Shown: positions 49,807-62,110 of the stretch, one piece after another
Layout of the letters: each line of letters opens with the position of its first letter
How positions within the stretch are numbered: position 1 is the stretch's first letter
From: Szabonella alba
GTDB lineage: Bacteria; Pseudomonadota; Alphaproteobacteria; Rhodobacterales; Rhodobacteraceae
Direction: 5' to 3'
DNA length: 64,000 nt
Assembly (NCBI RefSeq): GCF_016765775.1
Contig: NZ_JAESVN010000007.1
Location: 1 to 64,000, forward strand
Made by a program: the position numbers and the translations under genes
The notes under the pieces: model-generated
Databases searched by the model: none
What the model was told of the DNA's origin: nothing
The model's input: only the letters and a program-made list of their open reading frames with translations

Positions 49807-51149
49807 GTGCGGTCGCTTTCAGAAAGGCTGATCGAGGAGCCGCCGCCACGGCTGTCGCCGGATCGGACGGCATGGGCGGCGGCCCTGACGCCCTGGCTCA
49901 TGGCGCGGCTGCGCTGCATACGCTGTGCCCAGGCGGGCGGGCCACCGGCTGGGACAGGCGCATCGGGTGCGGATGGCGCGCCACCAACAGTTCCCATCGT
50001 GGTGGTGCCGCCGGTGGCGGCGACGCCGCCCCGCACCCCTCCCGCATGGCTGGATTTGAGGCTTTCAGCGGCTCGGGAGGCGGCACGTTTCAGGGGCGAT
50101 GCGGCAGCGGATGCGCCTGCGCGGGCAACGCCACCGAGACCTGCGGCAACACCCGCACCGCCGGTCGCGCCCAAGGTATAGGCAGAAGACGCAGCACCAG
50201 CCGCGGAGGCCCCGCCGCGCGCCAGGGCCGTGCCACCGGAAAGGGCTGCACCACCGCCACGCGCGGCCAGCATGGTCGCGCCGCCCGCCGCAACGGCTGC
50301 CCCGCCAACCGCGAGGCCGGTCCCGACGGCAGCACCAGCGCTGAGTTGGGGACCACCCGAGACAAGGCCGGAGGCGATGCCCGGGCCGAAGATTCCGAGG
50401 CCGAGAAGGGAAAGAGCCGCCAGCACGATGGCCATGGCGTCGTCGATCGTCGGTGTCGCGCCACCGAAGGCGGCGGTGAAATGGCCAAACAGGGTCGAGC
50501 CGATGCCGATGATCACGGCGAGGACCAGCACCTTGATACCGCTGGAGACGACATTGCCCAGCACCCGCTCGGCCATGAAGGCGGTTTTACCGAAGAGGCC
50601 AAAGGGGATCAGCACGAAGCCCGCGAGCGTGGTCAGCTTGAACTCTATCAGCGTGACGAAGAGCTGCACGGCGAGAATGAAGAAGGCGAGGATCACAAGC
50701 GCCCAGGCGAAGAACAGGCAGAGGATCTGCACCAGATTCTCAAAGACCGCGATCCAGCCCATCAGGTCGGAGATGGAGTCGAGCAGCGGCCTGCCGGCAT
50801 CCAGGCCGATCTGGGCGACCCGGCCCGGACGCAGCAGATCCGCCGCCGAGATCCCGGTGCCGGAGGCCATGAGGCCGAGACCGGCGAAACTCTCAAAGAC
50901 GATGCGGGCGAGATTGTTCCAGTTGGAGATGATATAGGCGAAGACCCCGACGAAGATGGTTTTCTTCACGAGCCGGCCGAGGATGTCGTCATCTGCACCC
51001 CAGGCCCAGAACAGAGCCGCAAGCGTCACGTCGATGACGATCAACGTGGTGGCGATAAAGGCGACCTCTCCGCCCAGCAAGCCGAAGCCGGAGTCGATAT
51101 AGCTGGTGAAGATGCCGAGAAAGCTGTCAATTACGCCGGTTCCGCCCAT
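49803..51149 (-). CDS. trbL: TrbL/VirB6-like conjugal transfer membrane protein
   Basis: 448 residues from the ATG at 51149 (GGTGVIDSFLGIFTSYIDSGF is the family start; a frame to 51173 overlaps trbK). N-terminal half has five to six TM segments; after about residue 250 the sequence is a low-complexity Gly/Ala-rich and Arg-rich tail, usual for TrbL. VirB6-type channel component in the inner membrane. Confidence 0.9.
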   Translation of the reverse strand: MGGTGVIDSFLGIFTSYIDSGFGLLGGEVAFIATTLIVIDVTLAALFWAWGADDDILGRLVKKTIFVGVFAYIISNWNNLARIVFESFAGLGLMASGTGISAADLLRPGRVAQIGLDAGRPLLDSISDLMGWIAVFENLVQILCLFFAWALVILAFFILAVQLFVTLIEFKLTTLAGFVLIPFGLFGKTAFMAERVLGNVVSSGIKVLVLAVIIGIGSTLFGHFTAAFGGATPTIDDAMAIVLAALSLLGLGIFGPGIASGLVSGGPQLSAGAAVGTGLAVGGAAVAAGGATMLAARGGGAALSGGTALARGGASAAGAASSAYTLGATGGAGVAAGLGGVARAGASAAASPLKRAASRAAESLKSSHAGGVRGGVAATGGTTTMGTVGGAPSAPDAPVPAGGPPAWAQRMQRSRAMSQGVRAAAHAVRSGDSRGGGSSISLSESDRT

Positions 51150-51151
51150 GA

Positions 51152-51454
51152 TTACTGCCCCCCAATCGGGCAAGGACCAGGTTGGGCAGGTGTCGATGAC
51201 GCAGGTGTCCGCCCCAGAAAGCGGTCACGGTTCCCGGCCCAGAGGCGCAAGCACTCAGCATCATTGGCCGCCGCCTCGCCCATTTCCTGGCAGCGCCGCA
51301 GCTCAAGGCGAAGCGGATTCGCCGGAGCCTGAAGCGCCGAAGCAGAAGGTGATGGCACGGATATGTCCTTGCGCGTCATCTCGATGACCGCCGCGGTGAG
51401 CGCGACGGCGACGAACACCACGGCCGCAATCCGAGCCAGCACCTTCCCTTCCAT
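51152..51454 (-). CDS. TrbK-alt entry exclusion-like protein
   Basis: 100 residues: one N-terminal TM (about 5-24) followed by a soluble segment with CQEMGEAAANDAECLRLWAGNRDRF, the pattern of the TrbK-alt family. Proposed to block entry of like elements (entry exclusion) by analogy with RP4 TrbK. Its stop lies two bases before the trbL ATG. Confidence 0.8.
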   Translation of the reverse strand: MEGKVLARIAAVVFVAVALTAAVIEMTRKDISVPSPSASALQAPANPLRLELRRCQEMGEAAANDAECLRLWAGNRDRFLGRTPASSTPAQPGPCPIGGQ

Positions 51455-51471
51455 ACCTTGCCCCCCCGATA

Positions 51472-52254
51472 TCAGTTGAACATGCGGGCATTGCCGGGCT
51501 GGTAGCCCGTGCCCGGCGTCAGGAAGCGCTCGCGCTGGATACGGCCCTGCTCGGCGGCGCTCGCGCGTTCGGCCTCGGTCAACGCCTCGGCCCGGCCGTT
51601 TGCCGAGATCACCGCGATCAGGTCAGAGAGCTGCTGCGACTGAAGAGCGAGCAGTTGATTGCCAGCCTGCGTCGCTTGCAGCGCGCCGGTCGCACCCTGA
51701 CTTTCGCCCACCAGTGCGGCCATCTCGACGCGGTTGCTGTCGATATTGCCGACGACGCCAGCCTGCACCCGCATCGCATCCTGCAGGCCGCCCACGGTGT
51801 TTTCCCAACGGCTGCGCGCATCCGCGATCATCTGGGTGTCGGTCGCGCTCAGGGACAGATTGCCGTAGTCCTGCTGGAACATCTGGTCGATGTTCTGAAC
51901 ATCGAAGGCGATGTTCTGGGCCTGCCCCAGAAGCTGCTGGGTGCGGCTCACGTTCTGTTGCAACGCCTGGAGCGAGCTATAAGGCAGGCTCGTGAGATTG
52001 CGGGCCTGGTTGATCAGCATCTGCGCCTCGTTCTGGAGCGAGGTGATCTGATTGTTGATCTGCTCCAGAGTCCGCGCGGCCGTCAGCAGGTTCTCGGCAT
52101 GGTTGGTAGGGTCGTAGACGATCCGGCCGAAACCACCGAAGAAGGCATGGGCCGGCGTCGTGAACACCGGGGCGAGCACCATCGGTGCGGCAAGTGTCAG
52201 GGCGAATGCGGTTGCGCTGGCCGTGCACAGGAAGGGCCGCGTCTTGCAGGTCAT
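51472..52254 (-). CDS. trbJ: TrbJ/VirB5-like conjugal transfer protein
   Basis: 260 residues with a signal peptide to about residue 37 (TPAHA). The mature part is helical and coiled coil with many Gln/Asn (INNQITSLQNEAQMLINQARNL), as in TrbJ/VirB5, the minor pilus tip protein. Overlaps trbE by 4 bp. Confidence 0.9.
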   Translation of the reverse strand: MTCKTRPFLCTASATAFALTLAAPMVLAPVFTTPAHAFFGGFGRIVYDPTNHAENLLTAARTLEQINNQITSLQNEAQMLINQARNLTSLPYSSLQALQQNVSRTQQLLGQAQNIAFDVQNIDQMFQQDYGNLSLSATDTQMIADARSRWENTVGGLQDAMRVQAGVVGNIDSNRVEMAALVGESQGATGALQATQAGNQLLALQSQQLSDLIAVISANGRAEALTEAERASAAEQGRIQRERFLTPGTGYQPGNARMFN

Positions 52255-54761
52255 GGGGTGATCTCCTCTTCATTCAGGGTGAGGTTGACCCCGTCATCGA
52301 GGATCGTGACGGGGGACGTCTCCTCGGGGTCATCCGCGAGGTTGGTGAGGTTCGGGATCAGATCGGCCGCCCAATCGACGCCACGCGCTCGCAGCCAGGC
52401 GTCGAGAAAGCCATCACGGCCATAGGTCGCGAGAATCTCGGCGATCATCGCCTGGTCTGATTTCGAGGAGGCCGCGCAAAGCGCGAGGCCGATCTCGGAG
52501 AGGCCGAGGTCGAAGAGCCGGTTGCCGCGTCGCGATTGGCAGTAATAGTCCCGCTTGGGTGTCGCCCGCGCCAGAATCTCGATCTGGCGGTCATTCAACC
52601 CGAAACGTCGATAGATCGTGGTGATCTGCGGCTCGATGGCGCGCTCGTTCGGCAAGAGGAGCCGCGTCGGGCAGGACTCGATGATTGCCGGGGCGATGGC
52701 GGAATTGTCGATATCGCTGAGCGACTGCGTGGCGAAGATGACGCTGGCATTCTTTTTGCGCAGCGTTTTGAGCCATTCGCGGAGCTGGCCCGCGAAGCCG
52801 TCATCATCGAGCGCCAGCCAGCCCTCGTCGATGATCAGCAGCGTCGGCCGGCCATCGAGCCGGTCGCTGATGCGATGAAATAGATAAGAGAGGACCGCCG
52901 GCGCCGCTCCGGTGCCGACCAGCCCCTCGATCTCGAACGCCTGAACATCGGCGGTGCCGAGATGTTCGGCCTCGGCATCCAGCAGCCTGCCATAAGGTCC
53001 ACCGACGCAATAGGCGCGCAGCGCCTGCTTCAGGTCACTGGATTGCAGCAACACGGCAAGGCCGGTGATGGTGCGTTCCCCGATGGGGGCAGAGGCAAGC
53101 GAAGTCAGCGCCGTCCAGAGATGTTCCTTCACCTCAGGCGTGATCTGGATGTTCTCGCGCATCAGGATCGCGACGATCCAGTCCGCGGCCCAGGCCCGCT
53201 CAGCAGTCTGATGGATGCGAGCCAGCGGTTGCAGCGAAACCGAGGACTCAGATGACTCGGTCAGCTCGCCTCCGAGATCGTGCCAGTCACCGCCCATGGC
53301 GAGGGCCGATGCGCGGATCGAGCCCCCGAAATCGAACGCAAAGATCTGGCTGCGCGGGTAGCGGCGGAACTGGAGCGCCATCAGCGCCAGCAGGACAGAT
53401 TTGCCAGCGCCGGTCGGGCCGACCACGAGGGTATGGCCGACATCCCCGACATGAAGAGAAAACCGGAACGGGGTCGAACCTTCCGTGCGGCCATAAAGAA
53501 GCGGAGGCCCGTTGAAGTGTTCGTCCCGCGCCTCGCCCGCCCATACCGCGCTGGAGGGCACCATATGGGCAAGGTTAAGCGTCGAGACCGGGGGTTGGCG
53601 GACATTCGCATAGGCATGCCCCGGCAGGCTGCCGAGCCAGGCGTCAACGGCATTGACCGTCTCGACCATGACGCTGAAGTCGCGTGACTGGACGATCTTT
53701 TCGACCAGCCGCAGCTTTTCGTCGGCGCGCCGGGCATCCTCGTCCCAGACGGTGATGGTGGCCGTCACATAGGCCATACCCGCCAGGTCCGCACCGAGTT
53801 CCTGCAAGGCCATGTCGGCATCGGCGGCCTTGTTCGCCGCATCGGTATCGACCAGCGCGGATTGCTCGTTGGTCATCACCTCCTTGAGGATCGCTGCGAT
53901 GGACTTGCGCTTGGCGAACCATTGTCGGCGGATCTTCGTCAGCAGCTTGGTGGCATCGGTCTTGTCCATGAGAATGGCACGGGTCGACCAGCGATAGGGA
54001 AAGGCCAGCCGGTTCATCTCGTCGAGCAAGCCGGGCGTGGTCGTGCCCGGGAACCCGGTAATGGTCAGAATCCGCAGGTGCTGATTGCCCAGGCGCGGCT
54101 CAAGCCCACCTGTCAGCGGCTGATCGGCCAGCAGCGCATCGAGATAGATCGGGGTTTCCGGCACCCGGACCCGGTGGCGGTTGGTCGAGATGGTGGAGTG
54201 GAGGTAAGTCAGCGTGCCCGCGTCATCGAGCCAGCGGCACGCCGGCATGAAGCCATCGAGCAGCGCCAGCACGCGGTCGGTGCGGTCGATGAAGCCGCGC
54301 ACTTGTTTCCAGGGGTTCACTCCCGAGATCTCGCGCCCCTCATAGAGCCAGGCCTCCGAGCGCGCGGCATCTTCTGCGGGCGGCAGCCAAAGCAGGGTCA
54401 AGAAATACCCCGAAACGAAATGGCTGCCCTCCTCCTCGAAATCGGCCTTGCGCTCGGCGTCGACCAGCGCCGAGGCCGAATCGGGAAAGCGGCTCGCCGG
54501 ATAGGTCGCGGCTTCACACCGCTGCGCCTCGACGAAGATGGCCCAGCCGGAGCCTAGGCGGCGGAAGGCATTGTTCAGCCGCCCTGCAACCGCGACGAGC
54601 TCAGCCGCCACGGCGGAATCCAGATCGGGACCGCGAAACTTCGCGGTCCGCTGAAATGATCCGTCCTTGTTGAGGACCGTCCCCTCCCCGACCAACGCCA
54701 CCCAGGGCAGGAAATCGGCGAGGCGCGATGCGGTGCGGCGGTATTCTGCAAGATTCATCAT
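52251..54761 (-). CDS. trbE: TrbE/VirB4-like ATPase
   Basis: 836 residues from the ATG pair at 54761; the frame extends upstream but over the trbD gene. VirB4 ATPase powering pilus and channel assembly. CagE/VirB4 N-terminal domain to about 370, then Walker A GPTGAGKS and Walker B LLIIDEGWLALDD, plus FATQSLSDI. Overlaps trbJ by 4 bp; starts 10 bp after trbD. Confidence 0.92.
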   Translation of the reverse strand: MMNLAEYRRTASRLADFLPWVALVGEGTVLNKDGSFQRTAKFRGPDLDSAVAAELVAVAGRLNNAFRRLGSGWAIFVEAQRCEAATYPASRFPDSASALVDAERKADFEEEGSHFVSGYFLTLLWLPPAEDAARSEAWLYEGREISGVNPWKQVRGFIDRTDRVLALLDGFMPACRWLDDAGTLTYLHSTISTNRHRVRVPETPIYLDALLADQPLTGGLEPRLGNQHLRILTITGFPGTTTPGLLDEMNRLAFPYRWSTRAILMDKTDATKLLTKIRRQWFAKRKSIAAILKEVMTNEQSALVDTDAANKAADADMALQELGADLAGMAYVTATITVWDEDARRADEKLRLVEKIVQSRDFSVMVETVNAVDAWLGSLPGHAYANVRQPPVSTLNLAHMVPSSAVWAGEARDEHFNGPPLLYGRTEGSTPFRFSLHVGDVGHTLVVGPTGAGKSVLLALMALQFRRYPRSQIFAFDFGGSIRASALAMGGDWHDLGGELTESSESSVSLQPLARIHQTAERAWAADWIVAILMRENIQITPEVKEHLWTALTSLASAPIGERTITGLAVLLQSSDLKQALRAYCVGGPYGRLLDAEAEHLGTADVQAFEIEGLVGTGAAPAVLSYLFHRISDRLDGRPTLLIIDEGWLALDDDGFAGQLREWLKTLRKKNASVIFATQSLSDIDNSAIAPAIIESCPTRLLLPNERAIEPQITTIYRRFGLNDRQIEILARATPKRDYYCQSRRGNRLFDLGLSEIGLALCAASSKSDQAMIAEILATYGRDGFLDAWLRARGVDWAADLIPNLTNLADDPEETSPVTILDDGVNLTLNEEEITP

Positions 54762-54771
54762 GGCGGGGGCC

Positions 54772-55053
54772 TCACACCGAGAGATGGCCGGGGATCCGCA
54801 GGTGGCGGCGCGCCACCTCGACAAAAAGCGGATCACGCTTGGCGGCCCAGACGGCGGCGATATGGCCAACCGCCCAGATAAGGATGCCGATGAGCCAGAG
54901 CTGAAGGCCGAGGCCGACCGCGCCGGCCAGCGTGCCATTCAGGATGGCGACGGAGCGCGGCGCCCCACCGAGCAGGATCGGCTCGGTCAGGGCGCGGTGA
55001 ACCGGGACGCTGAATCCCGGCACCGCGTCGAGGGCCTCGAAACTCAGGGCCAT
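54772..55053 (-). CDS. trbD: TrbD/VirB3-like protein
   Basis: 93 residues from the ATG at 55053. The VPGFSVPVHRALTEPILLGGAPR start and one or two TM segments (about 36-68) are the TrbD/VirB3 pattern. Inner-membrane partner of TrbE. 4-bp overlap with trbC. Confidence 0.9.
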   Translation of the reverse strand: MALSFEALDAVPGFSVPVHRALTEPILLGGAPRSVAILNGTLAGAVGLGLQLWLIGILIWAVGHIAAVWAAKRDPLFVEVARRHLRIPGHLSV

Positions 55054-55382
55054 CAGATCAGCGCCCCGCCACCAAAGCTGAAGAAGCTGAGGAAGAAGGA
55101 ACTGGCCGCGAAGGCGATGGAGATACCAAAGACGATCTGGATCAGCCGCCGGAAGCCGCCGCCAGTGTCGCCGAAAGCCAATGTCAGACCGGTGACGATG
55201 ATGATGATCACCGCGACGATCTTGGCGACCGGCCCCTCGACCGATTGCAGGATCGATTGCAGCGGGGCCTCCCAGGGCATGGAGGACCCCGCGGCAAAGG
55301 CCGGGGAGGTCATCAGGCTCGCCGAAACGAAGGCAGCAGCGGTCGCGACATGCTGGTGGATACGGAGGGTGGAACGGATCAT
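55053..55382 (-). CDS. trbC: TrbC/VirB2-like pilin
   Basis: 109-residue prepilin with a signal peptide to about residue 30 (SPAFA) and two hydrophobic segments (about 52-70 and 79-103). It forms the conjugative pilus. Overlaps trbB and trbD by 4 and 3 bases. Confidence 0.9.
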   Translation of the reverse strand: MIRSTLRIHQHVATAAAFVSASLMTSPAFAAGSSMPWEAPLQSILQSVEGPVAKIVAVIIIIVTGLTLAFGDTGGGFRRLIQIVFGISIAFAASSFFLSFFSFGGGALI

Positions 55383-56377
55383 TGAGGGTCTCCTGAGTTG
55401 GGAGTGGTGGTGGGATCGGAAAAGGCGGGGGAAATCCGGTAGTCGCCGTCAGGGCCGAGCCCCTCGACCGAGGCGAGTTCCGCAAGTCGGCGGGCTGATC
55501 CGCGACCGGAGAGAACGACCACGAGGTCGATGGTCTCCGCGATCAGGGCACGCGGCACGGTGACGACGGCTTCTTGGATGAGTTGTTCGAGGCGGCGCAG
55601 AGCTCCGATGCCGGACCCGGCATGGATGGTGCCGATCCCGCCGGGGTGACCTGTGCCCCAGGCTTTGAGGAGATCGAGGGCCTCGGCCCCCCTCACCTCG
55701 CCGACGGGGATACGATCCGGGCGCAGACGCAGAGAGGCGCGCACCAGTTCTGACAGGGACGCGACGCCGTCCTTGGTGCGCATGGCAACGAGGTTTGGCG
55801 CCGCGCATTGCAGTTCGCGGGTGTCTTCGATGATGACCACGCGATCCTGGGTCTTCGCCACCTCAGCGAGCAATGCATTGGTCAGCGTGGTTTTGCCGGT
55901 CGACGTGCCTCCCGCCACCAGGATGTTGGCGCGGGCTGCAACCGCGCGGCGCAGGGCTGCCGCATGACCCGCAGACATGATGCCGGCGGCCACGTAGTCA
56001 TCCAGCGTGAAGACGGCAACGGCGGGTTTACGGATGGCGAAGGCTGGCGCGGCCACCACAGGAGGAAGCAGACCCTCGAAGCGCTCACCCGTTTCCGGCA
56101 GTTCGGCAGAGACACGCGGGCTGCGGGTATGGACCTCGACGCCGACATGGTGGGCAACCAACCGCACGATACGTTCGCCATCGGCAGGCGACAGCACCTC
56201 CCCCGTATCGGCCAGTCCCTCGGACAGCCGGTCCACCCAGATCCGCCCGTCCGGATTCAGCATGACCTCGACCACAGCAGGGTCTTGCAGAAGGGTTGAG
56301 ATGGCAGGCCCGAGCGCCGTCCGGAGCATGCGCGCGCCGCGGTCCACCACTGCCTGTTTGTGAATGTTGCCTGCCAT
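55379..56377 (-). CDS. trbB: TrbB/VirB11-like ATPase
   Basis: 332-residue VirB11 traffic ATPase. Walker A GGTSTGKT at about 155-162, Asp box EDTREL, Walker B-type [12 protein letters not shown] and the His box [12 protein letters not shown]. First gene of the trb operon as seen here; traG, which normally lies upstream, is absent and a 550-bp non-coding stretch follows. Confidence 0.93.
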   Translation of the reverse strand: MAGNIHKQAVVDRGARMLRTALGPAISTLLQDPAVVEVMLNPDGRIWVDRLSEGLADTGEVLSPADGERIVRLVAHHVGVEVHTRSPRVSAELPETGERFEGLLPPVVAAPAFAIRKPAVAVFTLDDYVAAGIMSAGHAAALRRAVAARANILVAGGTSTGKTTLTNALLAEVAKTQDRVVIIEDTRELQCAAPNLVAMRTKDGVASLSELVRASLRLRPDRIPVGEVRGAEALDLLKAWGTGHPGGIGTIHAGSGIGALRRLEQLIQEAVVTVPRALIAETIDLVVVLSGRGSARRLAELASVEGLGPDGDYRISPAFSDPTTTPNSGDPQ

Positions 56378-56926
56378 CTCGTCCCCGTTCCACCGGGGAG
56401 GCTGGAGACGCTCCCCGGATGGGGATGACTAAAAGAGAGCCGAATCGGGGCGTTTCAACTAGTTTCGACGGTCGTAGTAGCGTGGCGTACAAATACAGGA
56501 GAACGGCGGTGAGCGCCAAAAAAAGCTTTGCGGATCGTGGCCCAACTTTGGCTCGAGATTCGGGAAATCATGAACGCTATGCGAGACTAAGCCGCCGTTT
56601 GCAGGTGCGGCAGAGAAGGTGCTCCATCCTTGCCAAAGTGGCCCGTTGGGCCGAAACCGGCCTGACGGCAATGCGGCATGACAGACGCAGCAGCTTTATC
56701 AGAGCAACCGTTGGGACGGACCGAAGCGAGATCGCCGACGGATCAGCCCCGAGGGCGGAGATCCGCTTGGCACTGGCGCTCTCGCTGCGGAAATGCGGCG
56801 ATGGCTAAGTGTGGGAGTGAAGGAGAACATATGGGCCTCTGACGATGACGACTAGCCAAAGCGAACAGGCAAGCCCGGCGGCAGAAAGCCATCGCACGCC
56901 TCGAAGACGATTCAAAGTCCGAAGCC
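56378..56926. other. Non-coding region between trbB and mesD
   Basis: 549 bp with no convincing gene. A plus-strand frame of about 130 codons (56421-56808) has poor codon bias and no recognisable motif. This is where traG or a CopG-type regulator gene normally stands in trb clusters, so it may be the deletion boundary. Confidence 0.5.
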
Positions 56927-57955
56927 TCAGGCCAAGAGCTCTCCTCTGACGATTGCCGCGCCCGCACCCAGTGCTGCAAGCTTGCCTTTGGCCACGCGCC
57001 GCGACAGCGGCGCCATACCGCAGTTAGTGCAAGGATAGAGCTTATCGGCATCGACAAATCGCAGCGCCTTGCGCAACGTGTCTGCCACCTGCTCCGGGGT
57101 CTCGATGGTCTCGCTCGCGACATCAATGGCGCCGACCATCACCTTCTTGCCACGCAGAAGTTCGATCAGATCCATTGGTACATGGGAGTTGTGGCACTCC
57201 AGCGAGATCATGCCGATACCGGATTTCTGCAGCTTGGGGAAAGATTCCTCATACTGGCGCCATTCCGACCCCAGCGTGTTTTTCCAGTCGGTGTTGGCCT
57301 TGATGCCGTAGCCATAGCAGATATGGACGGCCGTTTCGCATTTCAGGCCCTCGATGGCGCGTTCAAGCGTGGCAACACCCCAGTCGTTCACCTCGTCGAA
57401 GAAGACGTTGAAGGCGGGCTCGTCGAACTGGATGATATCGACACCGGCGGCCTCCAGCTCCCGCGCCTCCTGGTTGAGGATCGTGGCGAATTCCCAGGCC
57501 AGTTTCTCGCGGCTTTTGTAATGGGCGTCGTAGAGCGTATCGATCATGGTCATGGGACCGGGCAGCGCCCATTTGATCGGTTGCTGGGTCTGCTGGCGCA
57601 GGAAGCGCGCATCTTCGACAAACACCGGGTTCGGGCGCTCGACGGCGCCGACAACGGTGGGCACGCTCGCATCATAGCGGTCGCGGATCCGGACGGTCTC
57701 GCGTTTCTCGAAATCCACGCCGTCGAGATGCTCGATGAAGGTGGTGACGAAGTGCTGCCGGGTCTGCTCGCCATCGCTGACGATATCAATCCCGGCCTGT
57801 TGCTGATCCATCAGTGTCAGACGCAGCGCATCCTGCTTGCCTTCGACCAGCGCCTCTACTTGCAGCTTCCAAGGCGACCAGAGCTTTTCCGGTTCTGCAA
57901 GCCAGGAGGGTTTGGGCAGACTGCCGGCAGTCGAGGTGGGGAGCAGTTTGTTCAT
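56927..57955 (-). CDS. mesD: MesD: folate-independent core methionine synthase
   Basis: 342 residues, only the C-terminal catalytic barrel of MetE (full MetE is about 750). Zinc ligands are seen as HIC (His211, Cys213) and NCGM (Cys312). The VSDGEQTRQHF and QFDEPAF segments are conserved. Short MetE proteins of this type next to a DUF1852 gene were described as MesD, which makes methionine from homocysteine without folate and needs MesX and oxygen. The DUF1852 gene lies 27 bp upstream in the same operon, so I assign MesD. The methyl donor is unknown. Confidence 0.88.
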   Translation of the reverse strand: MNKLLPTSTAGSLPKPSWLAEPEKLWSPWKLQVEALVEGKQDALRLTLMDQQQAGIDIVSDGEQTRQHFVTTFIEHLDGVDFEKRETVRIRDRYDASVPTVVGAVERPNPVFVEDARFLRQQTQQPIKWALPGPMTMIDTLYDAHYKSREKLAWEFATILNQEARELEAAGVDIIQFDEPAFNVFFDEVNDWGVATLERAIEGLKCETAVHICYGYGIKANTDWKNTLGSEWRQYEESFPKLQKSGIGMISLECHNSHVPMDLIELLRGKKVMVGAIDVASETIETPEQVADTLRKALRFVDADKLYPCTNCGMAPLSRRVAKGKLAALGAGAAIVRGELLA

Positions 57956-57982
57956 CGTCGGAGACCTTGTGTTCTGGTGTCG

Positions 57983-58969
57983 TCAGAGCGCGTAGCTGGC
58001 GGACCAGCGCTCGAGGATAGCATGATACGGCTTGATGAAATGCTCTTCCGTGAACCTTCCCTGTTCGACAGCCAGCCGACTACGTTCCTCCCGATCATAG
58101 TCGATGCGGGTCGGCGAGAAGTCCTGGTGTTTCAGGTTGGGCTGGTAGACATTTCCGGCTGCGGAGTTTGCATTGTATATCTCGGGGCGATAGATCTTCT
58201 GAAAGGCCTCCATCGTGCTGATGGTACTGATCAGCTCGAGATTGCTGTAGTCGTTCAGCAAATCGCCGCTGAAGTAGAAGGCCAGGGGGGCAACACTGCC
58301 CGGAGGCATGAAGAAGCGCACCTGCAATCCCATTTTTCTGAAATACAGATCGGTCAGGGAAAGCGCATCCTGCTGGTATTCGGCGCCAAGAATCGGATGG
58401 CAATTATCGGTACGCCGATAGGTCCTGCTGCTTGAGGCACTGAGACAGATCACCGGGGCCTTGCTGAAATGCTCCCTATAGGCATCCGAGTTCACGAAAT
58501 GCCGGAAAAGCTTGCCGTGCAGATCGCCAAAACCGTCCGGAGCACCGAAATCATTCCGATTTTTGTTGTGCTCGGGAAGAACAACGCTGAAGTCATAATC
58601 CCGCACGTAGGAAGAGAAGTTGTTTCCGACGATCCCCTCGATCCGGTTCCCGGTATTCCGGTCGACGACAACGGTTTTCAGGATTTCGATTAGCGGAAAG
58701 GCGTCATTCCTGCCTGCTGCCGCCAGGCTCATTTCGACCGAAATGATCTCAAGCTCGATAGAGTAACGTTCCGCTCCGGCATTGTCCCAATGCGCCAGCG
58801 CATTGAAGCGATTGTCGATCATCCTCAACGCATTGCGAAGGTTTTCCTGACGGGTTTCCCCCCTCGCCAGATTGGCGAAATTGGTTGTGAGCCGCGTATT
58901 ATCCGACGGACAATAGTCCTCGTTGAACGCAGTGCTTCTGATCGAGAATGCGAAGTTTTCAGCGGTCAT
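57983..58969 (-). CDS. mesX: MesX: DUF1852 partner of MesD
   Basis: 328-residue DUF1852 protein. Recognisable segments are FAFSIRSTAFNEDY at the start, NRFNALAHWDN, EIISVEMSLA and PPGSVAPLAFYFSGDLL. No signal or TM. DUF1852 was named MesX after genetic evidence that it is required with MesD for methionine synthesis; its chemistry is not settled, an oxygenase role has been proposed. First gene of the two-gene operon. Confidence 0.88.
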   Translation of the reverse strand: MTAENFAFSIRSTAFNEDYCPSDNTRLTTNFANLARGETRQENLRNALRMIDNRFNALAHWDNAGAERYSIELEIISVEMSLAAAGRNDAFPLIEILKTVVVDRNTGNRIEGIVGNNFSSYVRDYDFSVVLPEHNKNRNDFGAPDGFGDLHGKLFRHFVNSDAYREHFSKAPVICLSASSSRTYRRTDNCHPILGAEYQQDALSLTDLYFRKMGLQVRFFMPPGSVAPLAFYFSGDLLNDYSNLELISTISTMEAFQKIYRPEIYNANSAAGNVYQPNLKHQDFSPTRIDYDREERSRLAVEQGRFTEEHFIKPYHAILERWSASYAL

Positions 58970-59143
58970 GATCAGGCTTTCTGAGTATCCGGAATGGCCT
59001 GAACCCCGTCTCCGGTATTCAGACCTTCCTGCGTTCTTGCATCATTTCTCAATCAGCAGCCGCCATACCGCCTGTCTTCATGAGCAACTCAGCCTCTATG
59101 CCTGAGCAGTCGGATGAGGAAAAATGATCTTATTTCATCAACG

Positions 59144-59160
59144 CATGACCCTCGGTCATG
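59144..59160. promoter_or_regulatory. CATGACC-N3-GGTCATG palindrome between acnA and mesX
   Basis: A 17-bp palindrome with a 3-base centre, 175 bp upstream of mesX and past the acnA stop. It could be an operator for mesXD or part of an acnA terminator. No SAM riboswitch that I recognise is present in this 268-bp gap. Confidence 0.35.
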
Positions 59161-59237
59161 TGTTTGCCGAGGATGTGGCGTGTCCAGTCGCAAGCGGAGC
59201 AGCGCTGATGCGGTTTGATCCGGCGATCATCCTCCGC

Positions 59238-62009
<2,772 letters not shown>

Positions 62010-62110
62010 GATAGCTTATGGGCTTTCAGGGAATAAGTCTGGAAAGGCGGCAAACCCGCCAAAGCGATACCGCCGCCCCGGCGGTTCAGGACGGGGCGAC
62101 GATGATTGGA

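Noticed and set aside
56421-56808. About 130-codon plus-strand frame after trbB
   Set aside because: No recognisable motif, poor codon bias and no clear ribosome site; treated as non-coding.
58970-59237. SAM riboswitch upstream of mesX
   Set aside because: No SAM-I or SAM-II core that I recognise; only a simple palindrome is visible.
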